From positions 1-64,000 of IMG/VR virus record IMGVR_UViG_3300025660_000003: DNA of 64,000 nt. One strand, written 5' to 3'. Source of the stretch: a virus. The notes under the pieces are model-generated. The model searched no databases. It had not been told where the DNA came from and saw only the letters and a list, made by a program, of their open reading frames with translations. The position numbers and the translations under genes are program-made. Positions within the stretch are counted from its first letter, which is position 1, and the number at the start of each line of letters is the position of its first letter. Below, in pieces: positions 7,236-15,100 of the stretch.

Positions 7236-7858
7236 TGGCCGGTCACGGCAAGGTGAAGGGCATCTACGCAGGCCCGGTCGCCAAGGTGCTGGACATCCCG
7301 GTCACCAAGGGTCTGCTGGAGAAGCTCGGCAAGTGCATGGTCGCGGCCTACGTCAAGGAGGCCAAGAAGGACTTCGCCAAGCGCGGCTGGTCCGGCGAGG
7401 CCCGTGACGGTTCGGCCCCCATCTGGGACTCATTCTCGTACCGCATCAGGGGCGACCGGACCATCGAGGTGCTGAGCACCTTCCCCGACATCGAGGTGTT
7501 GACCACTCAGGACATCCCCTCGCGGCGGATGACATGGCTGACGCAGGAGGGCAAGAACATGAAGCCCTCGCAGTACCCGGTCACCCCACGGGAAAAGAAG
7601 CTGGGGATGAAGCTGGGTGGCCGCGTCTCACAGAACAAGCGGATGCCCCTCGTGGTCCCCATGAAGGACAAGAGCGGCACGGTCGTCTTCCGCACAGCCC
7701 CATTGAAGATGCAGGACGCCTGGGTCCACCCCGGCATCGCGCGGTTCACCTTCATGGAGCGGGCGGTACGCACCGGCAAGGCTGGCTGTGTCCAGATCCT
7801 TGCTGATGAGGTCAGGAAGTCGCTAGGGCTGGAGCTGACGAAGCGGATGCGAGGATGA
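7235..7858 (+). CDS. Putative neck/tail-completion protein
   Basis: 207 residues. An N-terminal helix (LLEKLGKCMVAAYVKEAKKDFAKRGW) leads into beta strands and the segment WVHPGIARFTFMERAVRTG followed by a terminal helix. This order resembles the HK97-gp10-like tail completion fold found in many tailed phages. Translationally coupled to the gene before (TGATG) and after (ATGA). Assignment rests on pattern and position; sequence similarity is distant. Confidence 0.55.
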   Translation: MAGHGKVKGIYAGPVAKVLDIPVTKGLLEKLGKCMVAAYVKEAKKDFAKRGWSGEARDGSAPIWDSFSYRIRGDRTIEVLSTFPDIEVLTTQDIPSRRMTWLTQEGKNMKPSQYPVTPREKKLGMKLGGRVSQNKRMPLVVPMKDKSGTVVFRTAPLKMQDAWVHPGIARFTFMERAVRTGKAGCVQILADEVRKSLGLELTKRMRG

Positions 7859-8430
7859 TCGAGGCCGAGGTCACCTGCCAGTGTGCTCAGATTGCTCTGC
7901 CGGATCTGCGGCTGTCCATGGTGAACGGTCAGGTCGTCTATCTGGATGAGGCCGATGCAAAGGCATCGGTGGACCTTCAACGGGCGTGGAGGGCGAAGGC
8001 CGTCATCGTCAAGTACATCAAGCGATTCCGAGAGCGAAGGGCAGCCCGGCTGGCCCTCCCGGAGCCCCCTACGCAGCAGGGGGTAGGGTTCCTGCCGCCG
8101 GGACCGCTGGAACAGACCGTGGTGGTCGATGTCGAGGCGATAGCCCAGCGTGTCGCAGAGCTGCTGGAGCCTCGCCTTGTAGCCAGCGTCACAGCCTCCG
8201 TGGTGGCCGCTCTGCGCTCCGAAGGCCCCGTGGTGGTCGCTGGTACCCCGGCTGTGCCCGCCCCGCCACAGGCGCTCGTGGGGGATGACGTGCCGGTGTT
8301 CATCCCGTCGAAGATCGGCAACGCCCTGGAGGCCGACCTTGAACTCCAGGCGACCACGGCCACTGAGGGGGTAGTGTCTGACGCGGCTGCTGCCTTGCGG
8401 GCCGCCCGGAAGAAGCAGGAGCCGACATGA
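7855..8430 (+). CDS. Hypothetical protein in neck operon (191 aa)
   Basis: 191 residues. The N-terminal region has two close cysteines (VTCQCAQIAL) and a basic helix (YIKRFRERRAARLAL). Then come a Pro-rich linker, an amphipathic helix (VEAIAQRVAELLEPRLVASV) and the short motif DDVPVFIPSKIG near the C-terminus. Overlaps its neighbours by 4 nt on each side. Its place before the actin-like gene suggests the two act together, but no function is recognised. Confidence 0.65.
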   Translation: MIEAEVTCQCAQIALPDLRLSMVNGQVVYLDEADAKASVDLQRAWRAKAVIVKYIKRFRERRAARLALPEPPTQQGVGFLPPGPLEQTVVVDVEAIAQRVAELLEPRLVASVTASVVAALRSEGPVVVAGTPAVPAPPQALVGDDVPVFIPSKIGNALEADLELQATTATEGVVSDAAAALRAARKKQEPT

Positions 8431-9431
8431 GCAAGAAAAAGACCCTTGGGGTCGGGCTGGACATCGGGACGATGAACATCGTCTCCGCTCGCAGCGTCGG
8501 TGGCAGCATCGAGACGAAGCGGATGCGGGACGCCTTCATGTCCATGCCCCCGAACAAGACCCGGATGCTCAAGCTCTCGGAGACCAGCTTCGTCGAGCGC
8601 GAACATGATGTGCTCCTGCTGGGCGATGCTGCGATGGAGATGGCCAACGTCTTCGGTGGCAATCCCCGCCGTCCCCTGGCTGGTGGGCTCATCGCTGCCG
8701 GGGAGTCCGATGCGCTGGGCGTGTTGAAGCTGCTCATCAAGAACGTGCTCGGGGAGCCGCAGATCGAGAACGAGGTCTGCTACTTCAGCGTCCCCGCTGC
8801 CCCCCTCGACCAGCCCGGCAAGGACATCATCTACCACCGGGGCGTCTTCGAGCGCATCGTCGAGGAGTGCGGGTTCGAGCCGTACCCCGCGAACGAGGCC
8901 ATGGGCATCATCTTCAGCGAGTGTGCTGCCGAGGGCTTCTCCGGCCTGTCCTTCAGCTTCGGCTCCGGGATGACCAACGTGGCCCTGGCCCTCAACACGA
9001 CCGAGGTGCTGTCCTTCTCCGTCCAGCGGGGCGGTGACTGGATCGATGAGCACGCAGCTCAGGCGGTGGGGATGACCCAGGCTCAGATGTGCGCCCTCAA
9101 GGAGAGCGGCATCGACCTGATGACCCACGAGACGCAGCCGGAAGAGGCCCTCACCCTGTACTACAAGGCGATGATCGACTTCGCGCTCGACCAGGTGGCG
9201 GCCCACTTCGTCGCGCAGTCCGGCCAGTTCACCTTCCCGAAGCCCATCCCCATCATCGTCTCCGGCGGGACGAGCATGGCGGGCGGGTTCATCGACTTTT
9301 TCAACAAGGTCTGGCGCAAGAAGAAGCGGAAGTTCCCCATCGAGGTCAGCGAGATTCGCTCGGCCAAGGACCCGCTCAACGCGGTGGCCTTCGGGATGCT
9401 TATCCAGTCCATGCAGGAGTACGAAGAATGA
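8427..9431 (+). CDS. Actin/Hsp70-fold ATPase (MreB/ParM-like)
   Basis: 334 residues, about the length of MreB or ParM. Three nucleotide-binding motifs are in the correct order. Phosphate-1 is VGLDIGTMNIV (D12). Phosphate-2 is SFSFGSGMTNVALAL (about residues 174-188). The adenosine motif is IPIIVSGGTSMAGGF (about 273-288). It therefore belongs to the actin-like ATPase superfamily and may form filaments or act as a chaperone-like ATPase. It sits co-translationally inside the neck/connector operon rather than in a replication or segregation cluster, which is unusual. Which branch (filament-forming, FtsA/PilM-like, or reactivase-like) cannot be told by eye. Confidence 0.8.
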   Translation: MSKKKTLGVGLDIGTMNIVSARSVGGSIETKRMRDAFMSMPPNKTRMLKLSETSFVEREHDVLLLGDAAMEMANVFGGNPRRPLAGGLIAAGESDALGVLKLLIKNVLGEPQIENEVCYFSVPAAPLDQPGKDIIYHRGVFERIVEECGFEPYPANEAMGIIFSECAAEGFSGLSFSFGSGMTNVALALNTTEVLSFSVQRGGDWIDEHAAQAVGMTQAQMCALKESGIDLMTHETQPEEALTLYYKAMIDFALDQVAAHFVAQSGQFTFPKPIPIIVSGGTSMAGGFIDFFNKVWRKKKRKFPIEVSEIRSAKDPLNAVAFGMLIQSMQEYEE

Positions 9432-9991
9432 GCCCCCACATCGAGCCGACCGACATCCAGCCCGACGCCCCGGGTCCGATCCGCATCCGCCACATGCTCT
9501 GCGACGCCGAGAGGCCGGTGCGGGGCAACGACGGGAAGGACTACAGGTTCACCTGCCAGTCGAAGTGCGACAACGAGACCACCTACGCCTGCACGGGCTC
9601 CGAGCACAAGGTCCCGGGCACCGAGGTCATCTGCACCTGCCCCTGCCACCAGTCGATGCAGGGCGTCACCATCGAGAGCTTCGACAAGGTCACTGTGACC
9701 CCGGACGGCAAGCTGAACGTGGAGGGGTTGAAGCTCAGTCCCGTGACGGCTGAGTCGCAGTGCCGCGTCCGCATCACCGTCGAGATCCTCGACTACCCGG
9801 ACTCCGACCTGGACGTGCTCAAGGTGGACGCCCGTGGGACCACCTACTCGTTCATCCTGGACGAGGCGGTCATCTCCAACAACCGTGAGGTGAAGCGGGT
9901 CGATCTGCCGGACGGCGGGTGCGAGCTGGTGGCCAGCCCGGATGTCGCGTGGTCCATCGTGGGTACGGAGCACGGCGTCCCTAGCCACTGA
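9428..9991 (+). CDS. Cys-rich hypothetical virion-module protein (187 aa)
   Basis: 187 residues from the ATG that overlaps the actin-like gene stop (ATGA). The N-terminal half has a cluster of cysteines (MLCDAERP, FTCQSKCDNETTYACTG, VICTCPCHQ) likely to bind zinc. The C-terminal half is beta-rich (CRVRITVEILDYP, GTTYSFILDEAVI). The open frame continues upstream, but that part lies over the actin-like gene and is not used. Function unknown; translation is coupled to the ATPase. Confidence 0.65.
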   Translation: MSPHIEPTDIQPDAPGPIRIRHMLCDAERPVRGNDGKDYRFTCQSKCDNETTYACTGSEHKVPGTEVICTCPCHQSMQGVTIESFDKVTVTPDGKLNVEGLKLSPVTAESQCRVRITVEILDYPDSDLDVLKVDARGTTYSFILDEAVISNNREVKRVDLPDGGCELVASPDVAWSIVGTEHGVPSH

Positions 9992-10016
9992 TCTCCCTAT
10001 CCCTGGCAGGAGGTAG

Positions 10017-11210
10017 ATGTACTTCCAGCTCACAGAGGCGCTCAAGCGACGGTTCATCGAGGAGCTACGACGCTACTGGTCGTATCACCCGAAATACCGT
10101 GACGACCTTGTGCAGAACATCCAGGGGAAGTTCAGCTTCAAGGAGCGGCCCCAGCACGGGATCATCATCAAGACCGGCTCGGGCAACCGGGTAGACCTCT
10201 CAGCCGACAACTACATCGGCGTGGTCGAGTCCTACTGCCTGATGACCCGGGTGAAGAACAAGCCCGGCCTCTCGGTCGAGTGGGTGCGCGAAGACTCCGT
10301 CGCCATCCAGAACAACAACGGCTACTTCCCGTCGCCTCCCGGCCTCTACTACCTCGACGTGCAGGAAGAGGGCGGGAGCCTGGTCTTCTACGTGGACCCC
10401 CTCGTTGAGGTCTTCCACGAGCCCGTGAGCATGATCGACACGACGAGCGGGCAGCTCCAGCAGACCCCGGTGACCGGGAGCCTCCGGCTCTACGAACAGC
10501 CGTCCCGTTTCCAGCTTGTCGAGGGCGTGAACTACGACCTGAACGCCACCGGGGGCATCACCCTGACCAACCCGCTGACGGGCGGCCGGTGGTTGCAGGC
10601 CGACTACCGCTACCCCACACCGTCAACAGGGCCGTACCCCATCACGGAGATGCACGCGAACAACGTGGCCATCCCCGGAGTGGTCATCGCCTTCGGGCGG
10701 CGGGCACAGGCTGGCGACCAGGTGGCCATCATGGTCCACGACATCCGGCGTCCGGCCTACATGGAGTACGGCGGGAAGTGGGAGCTGACCCTCGACTGCG
10801 ACGTGATGAGCCGGGATGTCCACGCCCAGCAGGAGATCGTGGATCAGACGGTCATCTACCTCTGGGGCGTCCTGCGCTCGCACCTCTCGCACAAGGGCAT
10901 CGAGATCACGGATGTCTCGATGGGTGGGGAGTCCGAGGAGGTCTACGACGAGAACGGCGACGACTACTTCTACAACGCGAACTTCACCATCACCTGCCAG
11001 ACCGACTGGTCCATCCATGTCCCCATCGACGGCTGGATGCGGCAGGCGGCTCCCCTGACCCGCGCCCAGGCCGCCCAGATTGCCGCACTCTCCGACGATG
11101 ATCTTCGGGGTGAGGACGGTAACATCAAGGGTCTGGAGGCCCTCGGTGTCGAGGCGGTGCAGGACCCCTTCTGGTCCGGCCGACGAGGGACCTTTGAGAT
11201 GGTGAAGTAG
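10017..11210 (+). CDS. Virion structural protein, tail-terminator-like
   Basis: 397 residues with a perfect AGGAGG ribosome site. N-terminal helix FQLTEALKRRFIEELRRYWSYHP; middle part beta-rich with an Ig-like unit (GITLTNPLTGGRWLQADYRYP). The C-terminal part reads VIYLWGVLRSHLSHKGIEITDV...YFYNANFTITCQTDWSIHVPI, a pattern I associate with tail terminator or tail completion proteins of contractile tails. Its position just before the sheath gene fits. Assignment is by pattern and context. Confidence 0.5.
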   Translation: MYFQLTEALKRRFIEELRRYWSYHPKYRDDLVQNIQGKFSFKERPQHGIIIKTGSGNRVDLSADNYIGVVESYCLMTRVKNKPGLSVEWVREDSVAIQNNNGYFPSPPGLYYLDVQEEGGSLVFYVDPLVEVFHEPVSMIDTTSGQLQQTPVTGSLRLYEQPSRFQLVEGVNYDLNATGGITLTNPLTGGRWLQADYRYPTPSTGPYPITEMHANNVAIPGVVIAFGRRAQAGDQVAIMVHDIRRPAYMEYGGKWELTLDCDVMSRDVHAQQEIVDQTVIYLWGVLRSHLSHKGIEITDVSMGGESEEVYDENGDDYFYNANFTITCQTDWSIHVPIDGWMRQAAPLTRAQAAQIAALSDDDLRGEDGNIKGLEALGVEAVQDPFWSGRRGTFEMVK

Positions 11211-11218
11211 GAGCGAGC

Positions 11219-11503
11219 ATGGAAGAGGTCCGCCACAAGACGGCGAAGTCGTGGTTCGACGCCATTGAGACAGCGAACGGCCATGAGCTGCTGGTGGGTG
11301 ACGTTCCCACACGGCGGTCTCTCGGCTTCTTCGACCACACCGACGAGAAGCACCACCTGATCGGCCTGACCCTGATGGACGTGACCTTCTCGGACTACCT
11401 GGACCAGTTCCCGAAGGACCGCCGGGAGGCAGTGAGCCACAGTGTCCGGGAGTATCTGAAGACCCCGGAGAGCCGCAAGAAGCTCATCGAGAGCCGCGCC
11501 TGA
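11219..11503 (+). CDS. Hypothetical protein (94 aa)
   Basis: 94 residues, charged and soluble, with no recognised motif. The C-terminus is helical and basic (REYLKTPESRKKLIESRA). A GGAG ribosome site lies just upstream, and the stop overlaps the next ATG (TGATG). Part of the neck operon leading to the sheath. Confidence 0.65.
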   Translation: MEEVRHKTAKSWFDAIETANGHELLVGDVPTRRSLGFFDHTDEKHHLIGLTLMDVTFSDYLDQFPKDRREAVSHSVREYLKTPESRKKLIESRA

Positions 11504-11931
11504 TGCCGACCTACGAATACCAGTGCGAGTGTGGCGTCCAGTTCGAGGCCCGTGCCTCCATCGCCAACAGGGATCAGACGAAGCCCTGCCCCGCCTGTCC
11601 TGAGCAGGGCAAGCCCATCCCTCCCTCCGGCGTCCACGGTCATTTCAAGAAGGAGGTGACCGGCCCCGTGCCTCAGAACACGGGCATCCACGACCTCGAC
11701 ACGAAGATCGACCGCGTGATCGGCCAGTCCAGCCACCAGGGCTGGGAGGTGGCCGAAGGGCGGAAGCGGATGAAGCAGGAGGTCATGCACCGTGAAGGCG
11801 TCACGGGCCACGACCTCTCGAAGAATCTCGACGGCTCCTACCGGGTGCTCAAGCCGGAGGAGCGGGGTCTCCACGAACGCAGCCAGGCGATTCACCAGGC
11901 GGCGGGGGAGCGAAAGAAGCCGAAGGGGTAG
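11503..11931 (+). CDS. FmdB-type zinc-ribbon protein
   Basis: 142 residues. The N-terminus MPTYEYQCECG...KPCPAC has C8-x-C10 and C29-x2-C32, the single zinc ribbon of the FmdB/putative regulatory protein family common in phages. The rest is charged and probably helical. In phages such proteins often sit beside structural genes without an established role. It is the last gene before the leader of the sheath. Confidence 0.7.
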   Translation: MPTYEYQCECGVQFEARASIANRDQTKPCPACPEQGKPIPPSGVHGHFKKEVTGPVPQNTGIHDLDTKIDRVIGQSSHQGWEVAEGRKRMKQEVMHREGVTGHDLSKNLDGSYRVLKPEERGLHERSQAIHQAAGERKKPKG

Positions 11932-12157
11932 TCGATAGTTTGACTATCCCGCACCCTTATCAGCGAAGGGCAAGTTCCTAGAACGCGCCCAGGCACCTCC
12001 TCTCCGCACCGGAGATGGTCAGACAGACGACAGGATGAGTCCCAGCTTGTGCTTCCCCTGATGGGGACCTGCCTCCCGCGCTTCGGCGGGGATGGACACG
12101 ATGAAGCCATACGGACTGATGCTCGAACCCTGTTGACCACTCTCGTGAGGTGCCCTG
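11932..12157 (+). promoter_or_regulatory. Structured leader of the tail sheath gene
   Basis: A 226-nt gap with four small hairpins. GATAGT-TTG-ACTATC (11934-11948) comes right after the preceding stop and may act as a terminator or operator. TCTCCG-CAC-CGGAGA is at 12001-12015, TCCCC-TGAT-GGGGA at 12054-12067, and CCCGC-N6-GCGGG at 12075-12090. Two of them share the frame CCTCC-stem-loop-GATGG with hairpins at 29232 and 29328. No GGCTCAG element and no clear sigma70 box were found. It probably holds the late promoter and post-transcriptional control for the most abundant tail protein. Confidence 0.5.
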
Positions 12158-15100
12158 ATGTCGTTCCCCGGTCTGAACTACGCCCCGCCCAACGTCTACA
12201 CCCGGACTGAGTTCGAGAACCCTCTTCAGGGGGCCATCGAGTCTCTGAAGGTCCCGATCTTCATCGGCGAGGGCAACGAGTACCTCTCCCAGGTGGATCT
12301 GGAGGTCGTGCGCGGCTCGTCCGCGACCATCGACCAGCGCATCGTCGGCGAAGACATGACGGGCCGTGCGGTCGCCAGCGTCTCGGCCACGGGCGTCGTG
12401 ACGCGGAGCGCCTTCGACGGCGTCCTCAACCGGGTCCAGGTCCAGAACCTCCCCGTCGTGGACGGCACGGGTCGGGGCACGACCAGCAACAGCCGCAGCG
12501 ACGTGACGGTGACCCTCAACGGTCTGCCGGTCGTGGTGTCGGCCCTGGACGGTGCTTCGGGCATCCTGACTCTCGCGCAGTCCCCGGCCCTGGGTGACCT
12601 CGTGCGGGTGAGCTACTTCTTCAACCGTGAGGACACGCTCGTCACGGACGACCTCTCGGAGCAGGTCACCCTCCTGGCGGCCATCATCCAGGCCAGCGTG
12701 GGCATCAAGGACGTGAACGCCCCGACGCCGGGCACCACGACCATCGACCTGCACGCTGACGTGCTCGGGCCGACCGGCCAGGTCATCGTCCCGGCGAACA
12801 ACGTCCTGAACCTCATCGTGGACGGAGTCACGGCGGCCATCACGCTGACGCCGAAGGCCGACTACACGATGCAGCAGATCGCCAACGTCATCTCGGCGGC
12901 TGGTGTCGGGACGCTGACGGGCGCGACCTTCGTGAACAACCACGGTGAGAGCACCCTCTCGCTGAACTCCGACCACGACCTGACGGTCATGGAAGGCACG
13001 GCGAACGCCCTGCTCGGTCTGGTGACGGGCTCCGTGAGCGTCCGCCGGAAGGCCTTCTACACGTTCAACGGTCCCATCGTGGACGGCACCAACGGCGGCG
13101 TCACGACGACTGACCCGAGCCACGTCACGGTCAAGGTGGACGGCGTCCAGGTCATCCCCGTCACGGTGGACGGTGCGACTCGGGCCATCACCCTCGCCCA
13201 GGCCCCGGAGGCCGGTTCGACGGTCACGGTGACCTACTGGTTCAACACCTGGCAGGACACCTACGACCACCTGGCCCACGTCAACGTCACAAGCGTCGAA
13301 CGGGTCGGCGACGTGCCCGGTGGCAGCCAGTACACCCAGGAGGCCGACTTCGTCCTTCAGAACGACCGGGTGATGTGGGGTACGGCGGCCACGGTGGTCA
13401 GCGGCATCACGACCACCGGGTCGGAGCTGCTCGATGACACGCAGGTCACTCCGACGCTGGTGGACAACCGGACCTTCATGTCCCCCTGCCTGGCGGTCAC
13501 GTCCGCACAGGGCGCGGTCAGCACTAGCGACTTCCAGCTCCCCCTGAACCCGACCCTCGGCAACGGCCGCTCGACGAGCCTCGGTCAGAGCCTCTTCCAG
13601 AGCATCAGCAACAACCGCATCGGCGTCCCGGTGAACCGGCCCGACGTGGTGGATGTCTACTGGGGCTTCTCGGTGGCAGACGCGCTGGTTCGCGGCAAGG
13701 TCGAGGCCATCAAGGTCGAGGGCAGCGTCATCACGCTCCCGGTCGAGGTCCCGGTCGGAGCCAGCGTCTTCGCCAGCTTCTATCACAACATGATCGTGGA
13801 CATGGAGTACACGCTGGCCGTGGTCCTGCCCGGCATCAGCGGCGTCGGTACCTACACCATCGCGGACTCCGGCGGGAACTCCGTCTACACCCCGACCTTC
13901 GACAACAGCACGAAGTCGGCGGGCCTGACGGGCATCGAGATCGTCTTCCCGAGCGGCAGCGAGCTGACCCCGGACCTCCACTTCGAGGGTGGTGCCGGGA
14001 CCGGCTTCACCGGCCCCATCGAAGAGGTGGTCACGGTCACCCTCGCGACGACGCAGGACACCCCGGCGAAGTTCACGGTCTCCGGCCCGTCGCCCTATGC
14101 CTTCATGCCCGGTGAGTCCGACCTCATCGCCATGACGATCAACGGGGACACCGTGCTCCCGGTCGCGGGCACCGACATGGACGTGCTCTCCGGCGGTGGC
14201 CTGGGTGTCATGGCCCACTTCGTCAGCAACGAGATCGCCTACCCGGACGGCATCGACTTCGACGTGGCCGACTTCACGGGCGGCGACGAGCAGGTCATCC
14301 TCACCATCGACGCTGTGGAGGTCACGGCGACCGTCGAGTCACTGGCCAACCAGACCATCGACGCCTGGGTCGCCTCCATCAACGAGGCGGCGGACGGTCA
14401 CCAGGGCGTCGCGGGCGTCGGTGCCCCGACCACCACCAGCTTCGAGCTGGCAGCGGGCAGCCGTTCCGCCGTGGACAACTACTACGCCGGGTGGCGGGTG
14501 GTCGTCGGCAGCGGTGCTGGAGCCATCACGGCCGGTACGGTCGGCACGGTCCTCAGCTACGTCGGAGCCACGGGCATCATCACGCTCACGGCGATCATCG
14601 ACGGGGCCAACGCCTTCGTGGCGGCGGACCCCTACCGCATCTACAACCCCGACACGATGGCCGAGATCAAGGGAGCCACGCGCTTCAACGGTCCCATCGA
14701 CCTGTCGGGTGCTGCGGGCTTCGACACCCTGACGATGCGGTTCAACTGCCTCGCCACGGCGGGTGCGGTGAACATCACCGCAGCGGTGGCGGCCCTGCAC
14801 TCCTCAGTGTCGGTGCTGGCGTCGGCCCTCAACACGGCGTTCCGTGGGGCCTCCGGTGACGACATCCTGACGCCTCCGGCGGGCGGCTCCCCCATCGCAG
14901 TCGTCATCGGCGGTGATGTCCTCCTCTCGGGTCTGGACTTCATCTTCACGGCGGACGGCAACGGTCGCCTGACGGTGGTGGTGCAGCTCCCCGGCCTCTC
15001 GACGGCGGGCTTCCTGGAGTTCGTTTCGCAGGGTGCGGCGGTCGATGACTTCTGCAACCTCGCGGGCTTCGACGCGGGCACGGCGGGCAGCGGCCAGATG

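Noticed and set aside
9089-9991. Longer version of the Cys-rich protein starting at 9089
   Set aside because: The extra 113 codons lie over the actin-like gene in another frame and look like noise. The ATG at 9428 in the ATGA overlap is the natural start.
11978-14218. 746-codon minus-strand open frame covering the sheath leader and N-terminus
   Set aside because: Same shadow pattern. It crosses the structured leader and has no recognisable domain.
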